The notes: generated by a model from the letters alone, not told the origin. Shown: positions 24,359-32,633, counted from the stretch's first letter. The stretch: DNA of 35,187 nucleotides from an uncultured Clostridia bacterium (GCA_944333055.1 CALVKT010000060.1:1-35187), one strand, 5' to 3'. Translations and numbers: made by a program.

Positions 24359-26050
24359 ATGTATCAGGGCTACAAGAAGTACATCCCCTTTACCCCCGTC
24401 TCCCTGCCGGACCGCACCTGGCCGGACAAGCGGATCGAGAAAGCGCCCGTCTGGTGCTCCGTCGACCTGCGCGACGGCAATCAGGCGCTGGTGACCCCGA
24501 TGAACCTGCAGGAAAAGCTGGAGTATTTCAAGCTGCTCGTCGAGCTGGGCTTCAAGGAGATCGAGGTCGGCTTCCCGTCCGCGTCCGAAACCGAGTATGA
24601 GATCCTGCGCGCGCTCATCGACGGCCATCACATCCCGGACGACGTGACCATTCAGGTGCTCGTGCAGGCGCGCGAACACCTCATCCGCAAGACGTTTGAA
24701 GCCGTGCGCGGCGCCAGGAACGTCATCATCCACTTCTACAATTCCACCTCCACCCTGCAGCGCAAGGTCGTCTTTAAAAAGGACATGCAGGGCATCATCG
24801 ATATCGCCGTGGCGGGCGCGAAGCTCGTGCGCGAGCTGACCGAAGCGGACGCCGGTTCCGGCACGAACTACCGCTACGAGTACTCCCCGGAGTCCTTCTC
24901 CGGCACCGAGATGGACTTCGCCGTGGACATCTGCCATCAGGTCATGGAGACGCTCGGCGCGACGGCCGAAAACCCGGTCATCCTCAACCTGCCCAACACG
25001 GTGGAGATGTGCACGCCCAACACGTACGCCGATCAGATCGAGTATTTCATCCGCCACCTGCCCAACCGCGAGGCGGCCGTCATCTCCATCCACCCGCACA
25101 ACGACCGCGGCACCGGCGTCGCCTGCACGGAGCTTGCGCTCATGGCCGGCGCCGAGCGCGTGGCGGGCACGCTCTTTGGCAACGGCGAGCGCACCGGCAA
25201 CCTGGACATCGTCACCGTCGCGCTGAACATGTACACGCAGGGCATCGATCCCAAGCTCAACTTCGCCCACATCGACCACGTGCGCGACGTCTATGAGCGC
25301 TGCACCCGGATGCACGTGCCCGAGCGCTGGCCCTACGCCGGCAAGCTCGCCTTCACCGCGTTCTCCGGCTCCCATCAGGACGCCATCAACAAGGGCCACG
25401 AGTACATGCGCGAGTCGAAGTCCCCGTACTGGGAGATCCCCTATCTGCCCATCGATCCCGCGGACGTCGGCCGCGAATACGAACCGGTCATCCGCATCAA
25501 CAGCCAGAGCGGCAAGGGCGGCGCGGCCTTCGTCATGGACCACAACTACGGCTATCATCTGCCCAAGGCGATGCACCCGGAGTTTGGCCGCGTGGTGCAG
25601 GTCGAGTGCGACAAGACCGGCCGCGAGCTGCTGCCCGACGAGGTCCTCGGCCTGTTCAAGCGCGAGTTCCTCAACATCGCCGAGCCGTATGCGCTCTCCC
25701 GCGCCAAGTTCTACGAGGAGGCCGTCGCCGGCAGCTCCGCCAACGTCACGCACTTCTCCGGCGTGCTGAGCGTGCGCGGCCACTTCGTGCCGCTCGAATC
25801 CCGCGGCAACGGCCCCATCGACGCCTTCTTCAATGCGCTGGGCCAGGCCGGCATCGAGGGCTATTCCTTCATCACCTATCATGAGCACGCCATCTCGATG
25901 GGCTCCGACTCCCAGGCCGTCGCCTACATCCAGCTGCGCGCGCCCGGCGGCCGGCGCATCTACGGCGTGGGCACCGAGCACAACATCAACTTCGCCTCCG
26001 TCAAGGGCATCCTCAGCGCCATCAACCGCTTCGAGAACGGCAAGGTGTAA
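24359..26050 (+). CDS. leuA: 2-isopropylmalate synthase
   Basis: Condenses acetyl-CoA with 2-oxoisovalerate, the first step of leucine synthesis. The 563 residues belong to the longer LeuA type with N-terminal YKKYIPFTPVSLPDRTWPDK. The HMGL/DRE-TIM catalytic domain shows SVDLRDGNQAL (residues 35-44) and the metal-binding HPHNDRGTG (about 244-252). GNGERTGN and the C-terminal regulatory domain for leucine feedback (ISMGSDSQAVAYIQLR) follow. GGAG is 8 bases before the ATG. T-box control plus the standalone position (no leuBCD next to it) suggests it is regulated by leucyl-tRNA charging and by feedback inhibition. Confidence 0.96.
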   Translation: MYQGYKKYIPFTPVSLPDRTWPDKRIEKAPVWCSVDLRDGNQALVTPMNLQEKLEYFKLLVELGFKEIEVGFPSASETEYEILRALIDGHHIPDDVTIQVLVQAREHLIRKTFEAVRGARNVIIHFYNSTSTLQRKVVFKKDMQGIIDIAVAGAKLVRELTEADAGSGTNYRYEYSPESFSGTEMDFAVDICHQVMETLGATAENPVILNLPNTVEMCTPNTYADQIEYFIRHLPNREAAVISIHPHNDRGTGVACTELALMAGAERVAGTLFGNGERTGNLDIVTVALNMYTQGIDPKLNFAHIDHVRDVYERCTRMHVPERWPYAGKLAFTAFSGSHQDAINKGHEYMRESKSPYWEIPYLPIDPADVGREYEPVIRINSQSGKGGAAFVMDHNYGYHLPKAMHPEFGRVVQVECDKTGRELLPDEVLGLFKREFLNIAEPYALSRAKFYEEAVAGSSANVTHFSGVLSVRGHFVPLESRGNGPIDAFFNALGQAGIEGYSFITYHEHAISMGSDSQAVAYIQLRAPGGRRIYGVGTEHNINFASVKGILSAINRFENGKV

Positions 26051-26150
26051 GGGAAAACGGGGGACGCCGGGGCCGCAGGCTTCAGCTCCCGCCGCGGCGC
26101 CTGCCGCCGCCAGCGGCCAGGCAGGCCGAGAGCGATGCGTGTCCGCAGAA

Positions 26151-26200
26151 GGCGTCGTCTCAAAATGGCTGAAACAAGCCATGAGAGACGGCGCCTTTTT
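26151..26200 (+). terminator. Terminator after leuA
   Basis: GGCGTCGTCTC (26151-26161) pairs with GAGACGGCGCC (26185-26195) with one G-U pair, and the loop contains a second stem TGGCT/AGCCA. Five T follow (26196-26200). It lies 100 bases after the stop. Confidence 0.88.
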
Positions 26201-26438
26201 GCCGCCCGGTGAACGGCAGCCCGGCATCGAATCTTCCCGCTCGCCTTTGATCCATACACGCGCGCACGTTCCGGCGCTGCCGCATCACCCATCCCGCTTT
26301 CCGCCCCGGCGCATGCGCCGGGAGGTGCGGGGAGTCTGGCGAGATCATCTCCCCCGGCCGGGACATGAGGCGGCGTCCCATCGTTCCCCCTCGTCCCCCT
26401 CTTTTGGCGCGTTTTCGCTTTCCTTTGCAGGAAAATCA
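26201..26438. other. Noncoding gap after the leuA terminator
   Basis: The gap between leuA and the next gene is about 440 bases. Beyond the terminator it holds a perfect 18-base palindrome CCCGGCGCATGCGCCGGG (26305-26322), C-rich tracts, and a 14-mer (26377-26390) shared with 12007-12020. I see no convincing gene or RNA. Any open frame here is short and lacks a ribosome site. Confidence 0.55.
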
Positions 26439-26447
26439 TGGTATAAT
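26439..26447 (+). promoter_or_regulatory. Extended -10 promoter of the aspartate-dehydrogenase-like gene
   Basis: TGGTATAAT is a full TGn extended -10 (TATAAT at 26442-26447). The -35 at the expected distance (TTTCCT, 26419-26424) is weak, as is usual with an extended -10. Confidence 0.7.
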
Positions 26448-26491
26448 AGCGCCGGATGGTTTCCAAGTGAACAGATGAAGGAGCATGTGAC

Positions 26492-27286
26492 ATGAAGAAG
26501 ACATTTGGCCTCGTGGGCTGCGGCTTTCTGGGCGGCATCGTCGTGGATGCGTATGTGCAGGGCCTGCTTGCAGATTACGAACTGATCGGCGTGTACAGCC
26601 GGGATATCAAGGATGCGACGACGGCGGCCACCAGGGCGGACTGCGCCGTCTGCGCCGACGTGGACACGATGCTGGCCATGAAGCCGGAGATCATCGTGGA
26701 GACCGCGTCCGTGGAATGGGTGCGCGAACACGCCGTGAAGGTGCTCGAACAGGGCGTCAGCCTCGTGCTCGTCTCCATCGGCGCGTTCGCCGACGGCGAG
26801 CTGTATGAGCAGGCGAAGGCGGCGGCCGTGCGCGGCGGTGCGAAGATTCACCTCGCTTCCGGCGCGATCGGCGGCTTTGACGTATTGCAGACCGTCACGC
26901 TGATGGCCAGGGCGCAGCGGCTTGACGAGACGGCGGGCATCGAGACGCACACCGGCTGCAAGGGCTTCATGCCCACGCCCGTCTGGGAGGACGCGCTGCT
27001 CCCCGAGCAGAAGACCGTCTTCACCGGCAACGCCAAGCAGGCCATCGCGACATTCCCGCGCCGCGTGAACGTGGCCGTCGCCACGTCGCTGGCGACCACC
27101 GGCCCGGACACGACGCAGGTGATCATGCACAGCGTGCCCAACTGGCAGGGCGACGACCACCGCATCACCGCCGAGATCGACGGCGTGAAGGCCGTGGTCG
27201 ATATCTACTCCCGCACGAGCGCCATCGCAGGCTGGAGCGTCGTCGCGCTGCTGCGCAACCTCGCCTCCCCCGTCTGCTTCTTCTGA
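26492..27286 (+). CDS. Aspartate dehydrogenase-like NAD(P)-dependent oxidoreductase
   Basis: Encodes 264 residues of the NadX/aspartate-dehydrogenase fold (NAD-binding domain, then DUF108). Characterised members oxidise L-aspartate to iminoaspartate and ammonia. Motifs: GLVGCGFLGG (6-15) for NAD, ASGAIGGFD (122-130), FPRRVNVAVATSLATTGPDTTQV (188-210), and a His223 in GDDHRI matching the family's proposed catalytic histidine in RN-x-HEI. GGAG is 10 bases upstream. It is followed after 13 bases by a 2-hydroxyacid-dehydrogenase-like gene, forming a two-gene operon. It is not next to nadA or nadC, so a link to NAD synthesis is not supported. Confidence 0.85.
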   Translation: MKKTFGLVGCGFLGGIVVDAYVQGLLADYELIGVYSRDIKDATTAATRADCAVCADVDTMLAMKPEIIVETASVEWVREHAVKVLEQGVSLVLVSIGAFADGELYEQAKAAAVRGGAKIHLASGAIGGFDVLQTVTLMARAQRLDETAGIETHTGCKGFMPTPVWEDALLPEQKTVFTGNAKQAIATFPRRVNVAVATSLATTGPDTTQVIMHSVPNWQGDDHRITAEIDGVKAVVDIYSRTSAIAGWSVVALLRNLASPVCFF

Positions 27287-27299
27287 GGAGGAACACGCC

Positions 27300-28205
27300 A
27301 TGTTTGAGAAACTGGTGGCCATCGAGCCGGTCAGCCTGATCCCCTCCGCCGAGGAAAAGCTGCACGACTACGCCCGCGAGGTCGTGCTCTACCGCGACGT
27401 GCCCGCCGACGACGAGGAGATCCTGCGCCGCATCGGCGACGCGGACGCCGTGCTCGTCAGCTATACCTCCCGCATCACCCGCAGCGTCATCGAGCGCTGC
27501 CGGAACGTCCGCTACATCGGCATGTGCTGCAGCCTCTACTCCGAGGCGAGCGCCAACGTGGACATCGCCTGCGCCCGCGAGCGCGGCATCCGCGTGCTGG
27601 GCATCCGCGACTACGGCGACCGGGGCGTCGTGGAATACGTGCTCCACGAGCTCATCGGCCTGCTGCACGGCTTTGGCGGCAAGCCCATGCTGCGCGACGA
27701 GCCGTGCGAGATCACGGGCCTCAAGGTCGGCATCGTCGGCCTGGGCGTCAGCGGCCGGATGATCGCCGAAGCGCTGCAAACCCTGGGCGCGGAGGTCTCC
27801 TATTACAGCCGCAGCCGCAAGACGGACGCCGAGCTCGCCGGCATGGCCTACAAGCCGCTGGACGTGCTGCTCTCCAAGAACGAGGTGATCTTCACCTGCC
27901 TCAACAAGAACGTGCTCCTGCTGCAAAAGCCGCAGTTTGAGGTGCTCGGCGACGGCAAGGTGCTCTTCAACACCTCCATCGGCCCTGGCTTTGATGCCGC
28001 GGCGCTGAGCGACTGGGTGCGCCGCCCCGGCAACTACTTCTTGTGCGACACGAAGGCGGCTGCGGGCGACGTCCCGGCGGACTTCTTTGATCTGCCGAAC
28101 GTCTTCTGCCCCGCCGTCTCCGCGGGCCGTACCAGGCAGGCCTTCGTGCTGCTGAGCCAGAAGGTGCTCGCCAACATCGAGACCGCGCTCTCCGAAATGG
28201 CATAA
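27300..28205 (+). CDS. D-2-hydroxyacid dehydrogenase-like protein with altered catalytic sites
   Basis: Encodes 301 residues with a Rossmann domain: GLGVSGRMIAEAL (GxGxxG at 147-152) after an N-terminal substrate-type domain, and the family architecture. The three catalytic positions are not conserved. The Arg of the NxxRG motif is Ile227 (NTSIGPG, 224-230). The PH(I/V)xG histidine is Ala272 (CPAVSAGRT). The glutamate is not evident in LCDTKAAAG. It may therefore bind NAD without classical dehydrogenase activity, or use a different chemistry. GAGGAGG precedes the ATG. It is translated right after the aspartate-dehydrogenase-like gene, implying they act on related metabolites. Confidence 0.82.
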   Translation: MFEKLVAIEPVSLIPSAEEKLHDYAREVVLYRDVPADDEEILRRIGDADAVLVSYTSRITRSVIERCRNVRYIGMCCSLYSEASANVDIACARERGIRVLGIRDYGDRGVVEYVLHELIGLLHGFGGKPMLRDEPCEITGLKVGIVGLGVSGRMIAEALQTLGAEVSYYSRSRKTDAELAGMAYKPLDVLLSKNEVIFTCLNKNVLLLQKPQFEVLGDGKVLFNTSIGPGFDAAALSDWVRRPGNYFLCDTKAAAGDVPADFFDLPNVFCPAVSAGRTRQAFVLLSQKVLANIETALSEMA

Positions 28206-28210
28206 ACATC

Positions 28211-28248
28211 GCGCCTGCCGAATGTCAAATCCATGCGGCAGGCGCTTT
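28211..28248 (+). terminator. Terminator of the dehydrogenase pair
   Basis: GCGCCTGCCG (28211-28220) pairs perfectly with CGGCAGGCGC (28236-28245), loop of 15, followed by TTT and a further T-rich stretch. The next 240 bases (28256-28496) show no clear gene. Confidence 0.78.
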
Positions 28249-28496
28249 CCTGTTTATTCCGCGGACGCCATGTGCGTCCGGCCTTTTCCTCGTTTGGCGC
28301 GCAGCGGCTCATCCCGTCGTGCCCGGCACGGGGCCGGAGAAGCTCAAGGCCTGTCATGCCCCGGCGATCGTGTCCGAGCAGGCGCAAGGCAGGACAGCAG
28401 ACCCGCCTTTGCTGTGCATCGCTTTCCAGCGATTGCCAGCGCACGCGGTTCATGCCCGGACGCCCGCGTGCGCATCCTGTCATCGGGTGATGAACG

Positions 28497-29822
28497 ATGC
28501 CTTCTCTCTGGACGAACACGGCGGCGCTGCCGCGCTTTCCCGCGCTCGGCGGCGACATGAAGACGGACGTGCTGGTCATCGGCGGCGGCATAGCCGGGCT
28601 GCTGTGCGCGCATGCGCTGCGCGAGGCGGGCGTGGACTGCGCGCTCATCGAAGCGGATCGGATCATGGGCGGCGTATCCGCGAACACGACGGCCAAGATC
28701 ACAATCCAGCACCGGCTCCTCTACGGCAGGCTGCTGCGCGCATCGGGCGTGGAGGCCGCGCGGCTCTACAGGGACGCCAACGACGCGGCGCTCGCGCGCT
28801 ACAGGCAGCTTTGCGCGGACATCGACTGCGCGTTTGAGGAGAAGCCCGCCTGCCTCTACGCGCGCAGCCCCAGCGCGCCGCTGGAGCGCGAGTGGACGGC
28901 CATGGCGCGCATCGGGGTGCAGGCGGAATGGACGCGCGACCTGCCGCTGCCCTTTCCCGTGACCGGCGCCGTCCGCCTGCCCCGGCAGGCGCAGTTCCAT
29001 CCGCTGCAATTCGCCGCCGCCATCGCGCAGGGGCTGAACATCTTCGAGCAGACCGCCGCCATGGCCTGGGACGGGCGCGCCGTGCTGACCAATCGCGGCC
29101 GGATCACGGCGGAGAAGATCATCGTCGCCACGCACTTCCCGATCTTGAACAAGCACGGCGCATACTTCCTCAAGCTCTATCAGCACCGCTCCTGCGTGCT
29201 CGCGCTGCGCGGCGCGCCGGATGTGCGGGGCATGTATCTGGACGTGCAGGAGACGGGTCACTCCTTTCGCAACAGCGGCGAATGGCTGCTGCTGGGCGGC
29301 GGCGCGCACCGCACGGGCAAGCCGGGCGGCGGGTTTGACGCGCTGCTCGCCGATGCGCAGGCCTTCTACCCCGACGCGCAGGTCGGCTACCGCTGGGCCG
29401 CGCAGGACTGCATGACCCTCGACGGCCTGCCCTACATCGGTCAGTACGCGCCGGGCACGCCCGATCTGTACGTCGCCACGGGCTTTGGCAAGTGGGGCAT
29501 GACGCTGGCGATGGCCGCCGCCTTGATCCTTTGCGACCTCGTGCAGGGCCGCGCCAACCCGCACGCGCTCCTCTTCTCCCCCGCGCGCAGCATGTTTCAT
29601 CCGCAGCTGCTCATCAACGGCTTTGAGGCCGCGCGCAGCCTGCTCACGCCCACGCGCCCGCGCTGCCCGCACATGGGCTGCGCGCTCAAGTGGAACGCGC
29701 AGGAACACAGCTGGGACTGCCCCTGCCACGGCTCGCGCTTCTCGCAGGAAGGCCGCCTGCTCCACAATCCCGCCACGGGCGATCTGCCCAGGCCGCCTGC
29801 GCCCCCGCATGACGGCGGCTGA
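28497..29822 (+). CDS. FAD-dependent oxidoreductase with C-terminal Rieske [2Fe-2S] domain
   Basis: Encodes 441 residues. The N-terminal DAO-type FAD domain has the dinucleotide fold VLVIGGGIAGLLCA (25-38) and a C-terminal FAD-binding GLPYIGQYAPGTPDLYVATGF. At the end a Rieske cluster is fused: CPHMGC (Cys390, His392) and CPCHGS (Cys408, His411), with an extra Cys pair (395 and 410) as in disulfide-containing Rieske proteins. B. subtilis YhfW has this domain arrangement; the substrate is unknown. The N-terminus (PSLWTNTAALPRFPAL) is typical of clostridial relatives. GGTGAT is 5 bases before the ATG. No partner gene is adjacent. Confidence 0.9.
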   Translation: MPSLWTNTAALPRFPALGGDMKTDVLVIGGGIAGLLCAHALREAGVDCALIEADRIMGGVSANTTAKITIQHRLLYGRLLRASGVEAARLYRDANDAALARYRQLCADIDCAFEEKPACLYARSPSAPLEREWTAMARIGVQAEWTRDLPLPFPVTGAVRLPRQAQFHPLQFAAAIAQGLNIFEQTAAMAWDGRAVLTNRGRITAEKIIVATHFPILNKHGAYFLKLYQHRSCVLALRGAPDVRGMYLDVQETGHSFRNSGEWLLLGGGAHRTGKPGGGFDALLADAQAFYPDAQVGYRWAAQDCMTLDGLPYIGQYAPGTPDLYVATGFGKWGMTLAMAAALILCDLVQGRANPHALLFSPARSMFHPQLLINGFEAARSLLTPTRPRCPHMGCALKWNAQEHSWDCPCHGSRFSQEGRLLHNPATGDLPRPPAPPHDGG

Positions 29823-29829
29823 CGCAAAG

Positions 29830-29864
29830 CGGCTCCGCCTGCGCGCGCAGGCGGAGCCGTGTTT
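29830..29864. terminator. Perfect 30-base palindrome terminator
   Basis: Bases 29830-29859 are a 15-bp perfect inverted repeat with no separate loop, beginning CGGCTCCGCCTGCGC and followed by TGTTTT. It lies between two convergent genes and can serve both. Confidence 0.88.
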
Positions 29865-29877
29865 TCATGCGTGTGTC

Positions 29878-30762
29878 TCAATCCTCGGCGAAATAATCGC
29901 TGTCGATCCGCTGCACGCGGTAGACGCTCTGCGTGGATACGCCCAAGCCGTATTCGATCATCAGGCCGGCCAGCCGCCGGCCGTCGACGAGAATGATGTG
30001 CTGCGCGTCCGCAAACGCCTGCGCGCCGCTGGTGAATCGCGCCGTCGTGATGAACAGCCCCTTTTCCACCCTGGGCGGGCCCATCATGGCCCCGGCAAAC
30101 TTCTGAATCTCCGGCTTGCCCACCATGTTCTCCGGGTTCCACCGCTTGGCCTGCAAGTAGATCAGGTTGAAACCGAGCTTGTCCTCGTGAATGATGCCGT
30201 CGATGCCGCCGTCGCCGCTCGTCTTCGTCACAAATCCGTCGCCATACCCCATGGCCTTCATCAGATCCACCACGAGCCGCTCGAAGAACACGGACGACTG
30301 GTTCATGATCTCGACAAGCAGGTCGTCGGCAAGCTGTGCGTTGAGCGCGCGATGGACGCGCTCCAGCGTCTCCTGCGGCGTCTCCGCGTCCTCCGGTGCA
30401 GCCGGTTCGCTCACCTTCTTGCCGCCGACAAACGCCGCAAAGGACGGATACCGCTCGGCCAGCAGCGCATTGGTGATGGCCACGCCGCTCTCAAGCAGCG
30501 CCTTCCCTTCCTCGGTGATCTGATAATGCGTCTCTCTCGGCGAAGAAATCAGACCGGCTTTTTTTAAATAGGTTCTTGCCCATCCGATTCGGTTTTCAAA
30601 GACGGTCTGCCGCCCGCACGGCAGTCTCTCCGTCAACTCGTCCTCGCTCAATTGAAGCATGTTCGCGACGCTCGCCCGCATGTCCTTGAGCGTGTGCACC
30701 TGCCCGTCGCGCAGCGCGGTGAGCACCGGCACATACAGTACGTTATACTTGGGTATCCCCAT
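29878..30762 (-). CDS. Mrr-type restriction endonuclease (solo)
   Basis: Encodes 294 residues. The N-terminal Mrr_N winged-helix domain (about 1-100; LTALRDGQVHTLKDMRASVA) is followed by the Mrr catalytic domain (about 145-275). Its PD-(D/E)XK-like site shows SGDGGIDGII (Asp184, Asp188) and LQAKRW (Gln204, Lys206). Mrr enzymes cut modified (methylated) DNA without a partner methylase, and none is seen here. The start at 30762 is chosen because GGAGG lies 10 bases upstream; a start at 30780 would be too close to any site. It follows the NSS transporter gene with 31 bases between, likely one transcript. Confidence 0.9.
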   Translation of the reverse strand: MGIPKYNVLYVPVLTALRDGQVHTLKDMRASVANMLQLSEDELTERLPCGRQTVFENRIGWARTYLKKAGLISSPRETHYQITEEGKALLESGVAITNALLAERYPSFAAFVGGKKVSEPAAPEDAETPQETLERVHRALNAQLADDLLVEIMNQSSVFFERLVVDLMKAMGYGDGFVTKTSGDGGIDGIIHEDKLGFNLIYLQAKRWNPENMVGKPEIQKFAGAMMGPPRVEKGLFITTARFTSGAQAFADAQHIILVDGRRLAGLMIEYGLGVSTQSVYRVQRIDSDYFAED

Positions 30763-30793
30763 CTGTTGCTCGCCTCCCATCCTTCGTGTTCAG

Positions 30794-32194
30794 TCAGAAC
30801 CGCACCCATCCCAGCGACTGCAAAAGCAGCAGCGCCAGCATGACCGGCGCGACGAACTTGATCATCACGACGTAGAGCCGCTCGCGGCCGAAGCGCTCGC
30901 CGTTTCGCGTCAGCTCCCCGATGACGCTCTGCGGCCCCAGCGCCCAGCCGACCATCAGGCAGGTCGCGATCGCCACGACGGGCATGAGCACGAAGTTGCT
31001 GACGTAGTCGAGCACGTCCAGCAGTTGGCCCACGCTGCCGTTGGGCAGGTGCAGCTCGAAGTAGAGCGCGTTGTATCCGAGGCACACGAGCAGGCCGCCC
31101 GCCAGCGTCAGCGCGGCCACGCCCAGCGTCGCCTTCGAGCGGCTCACGCGCAGCTTGTCCTGCGCGCAGGAGACGATCGCCTCCATGATGGAGACCGAGG
31201 AGGTCAGCGCCGCAAAGGCGACCATCACGAAGAACGCCGCGCCCACCAACGCGCCCACGCCGCCCATCGCCTCAAAGATTCTGGGCAGTGAGATGAACAT
31301 CAGGCTCGGCCCGGCGCTCATGCCCTCCGTGCCCATGAACGTGTAGACCGCGGGCACGATCATCATGCCGGCCAGGAAGGCCACCACCGTGTCGAAGATC
31401 TCGATCTGATTGACGGCCTTGACGATGTTCGTCTCCTTCTTGACGTAAGAGCCGTATGTGATCATGATGCCCATCGCCACGCTGACCGAGAAGAAGAGCT
31501 GGCCCAGCGCGTCCATGAGCACGACCAGAAAGCGTCCGGGCGTCATGCCCGCAAAGCTGGGGATCACGTAGACCTTGAGGCCCTGAAGGCCCGTGCGCGT
31601 GACGCCGTTTGCGTCCGTGTGCTCGATGGTCAGCGAAAAGCACGCGATGCCCGCAATCAGCAGCAGCAGCACCGGCATGAGGATGCGCGAGAGGCGCTCG
31701 ATGCCCGCGTCCACGCCCTTGTACACGACGAACGTCGTCGCCGCCAGATACACGACAAACCAGAAGATGGGCTGTGTATAGCCCGCGATGAACGCCGTAA
31801 AATACCCATCCGCCGCAGCCTGCGCGCCCGCCCCCGATATGAAGGCCGCCAGATAGTGGAGCACCCAACCGCCGATCACGCCATAATACGGCAGGATGAG
31901 CACGGGCACGATCGAGGCCAGCGTGCCCAGCCAGCCAAAGCGCCGGTGCATCGCGCCGTAGGCCATCAGCGGGCTCTTGCCCGTCTTGCGGCCGATGGCG
32001 ATCTCCGTGGACAGCAGCGCGAAGCCGAACGTCAGCGCCAGCGCCAGATAGCACAGCAAAAAGATCCCGCCGCCGTCCCTGGCCGCCAGATACGGGAACC
32101 GCCAGATGTTGCCCAGGCCCACTGCGCTGCCCGCCGCCGCGAGTACAAAGCCGATGGAGCCGGAAAAGCTGCTTCTCTTCACTTCATGTTCCAT
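30794..32194 (-). CDS. Sodium-dependent transporter, NSS/SNF family
   Basis: Sodium symporter of the neurotransmitter-transporter family (LeuT-like), 466 residues with about 11-12 helices. The N-terminal signature FVLAAAGSAVGLGNIWRFPYLAARDGGG (about 17-44) holds the unwound helix-1 substrate and sodium site. Bacterial members carry amino acids or indole. Also visible are YYGVIGGW and FAALTSSVSIMEAIV. GGGGG precedes the ATG. It has its own promoter (32234-32262) and is followed by the Mrr gene. Exact substrate is not readable. Confidence 0.95.
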   Translation of the reverse strand: MEHEVKRSSFSGSIGFVLAAAGSAVGLGNIWRFPYLAARDGGGIFLLCYLALALTFGFALLSTEIAIGRKTGKSPLMAYGAMHRRFGWLGTLASIVPVLILPYYGVIGGWVLHYLAAFISGAGAQAAADGYFTAFIAGYTQPIFWFVVYLAATTFVVYKGVDAGIERLSRILMPVLLLLIAGIACFSLTIEHTDANGVTRTGLQGLKVYVIPSFAGMTPGRFLVVLMDALGQLFFSVSVAMGIMITYGSYVKKETNIVKAVNQIEIFDTVVAFLAGMMIVPAVYTFMGTEGMSAGPSLMFISLPRIFEAMGGVGALVGAAFFVMVAFAALTSSVSIMEAIVSCAQDKLRVSRSKATLGVAALTLAGGLLVCLGYNALYFELHLPNGSVGQLLDVLDYVSNFVLMPVVAIATCLMVGWALGPQSVIGELTRNGERFGRERLYVVMIKFVAPVMLALLLLQSLGWVRF

Positions 32195-32233
32195 GTGTTT
32201 CCCCCGATTGTAAACAGCCTGACTATCGTTTCT

Positions 32234-32262
32234 ACTATACTCCCCATCAGCGCGGCGCGCAA
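32234..32262 (-). promoter_or_regulatory. Promoter of the NSS-transporter/Mrr transcript
   Basis: Minus strand TTGCGC (32262-32257), 17 bases, TATAGT (32239-32234), about 40 bases upstream of the start codon. Confidence 0.7.
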
Positions 32263-32314
32263 GCCCCTATGGGCGGTAATTTTTCGCCGGGTTGCGGGAT
32301 CTGCGCGCATCCGC

Positions 32315-32343
32315 TTGACTTGCACCGCCGGCCATGCTATACT
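32315..32343 (+). promoter_or_regulatory. Sigma-A promoter of the SCIFF operon
   Basis: TTGACT (32315-32320), 17 bases, TATACT (32338-32343). The SCIFF start codon is at 32427, giving a leader of about 75 bases. Confidence 0.88.
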
Positions 32344-32426
32344 GTTGGATGATTATCGGGCAGTGCCGGCGTGCGCGCAGGCGCGGTCCACAATCAAATC
32401 TAATGAGAGAAGTGGAGACAGCGGTT

Positions 32427-32567
32427 ATGGAGAGAATCAAGACGCTTGAGACCCGCGACATGTGCGAGAGCGCAAAGAACGGCGGCTGCGGCGAGTGCCA
32501 GACCTCTTGCCAGTCCGCCTGCAAGACCAGCTGCGGCGTGGCCAACCAGCAGTGCGAGAACAAGTGA
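32427..32567 (+). CDS. SCIFF ribosomally made peptide precursor (six cysteines in forty-five)
   Basis: Encodes a 46-residue precursor of the ranthipeptide/sactipeptide class. The core reads GGCGECQTSCQSACKTSC and ends GVANQQCENK, with the family's six Cys at 21, 24, 28, 32, 36 and 43. A seventh cysteine, Cys13, lies in the leader (TRDMCES), where relatives known to me have none. The leader IKTLETRD is typical. The partner radical-SAM enzyme would form thioether crosslinks from Cys to Thr, Ser or similar residues. Start at 32427 is chosen by family length and a GGAG about 9 bases upstream; upstream in-frame ATGs are rejected. Confidence 0.95.
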   Translation: MERIKTLETRDMCESAKNGGCGECQTSCQSACKTSCGVANQQCENK

Positions 32568-32573
32568 CTTCCC

Positions 32574-32597
32574 TGCCGCCTTCGGGCGGCACTTTTT
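32574..32597 (+). terminator. Attenuating hairpin between SCIFF precursor and maturase
   Basis: TGCCGCC (32574-32580) pairs with GGCGGCA (32585-32591) around a stable TTCG loop, then C and five T (32593-32597). It sits between the precursor and the maturase genes, so it should let much precursor mRNA end here and leave less for the maturase. Confidence 0.88.
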
Positions 32598-32633
32598 ATG
32601 TCCGATTCCCTTTATCCATTTCGGGAGGATTTC

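Noticed and set aside
24236-26227. Antisense open frame (663 codons) across leuA
   Set aside because: Shadow of leuA; low-complexity His/Arg/Asp pattern.
28344-29810. Antisense open frame across the FAD/Rieske gene
   Set aside because: Shadow frame; the plus-strand gene has intact cofactor and cluster motifs.
32598-32633. Upstream start of the SCIFF maturase
   Set aside because: ATG at 32598 lies in the terminator T run without a Shine-Dalgarno; ATG at 32634 has GGGAGG at 5 bases.
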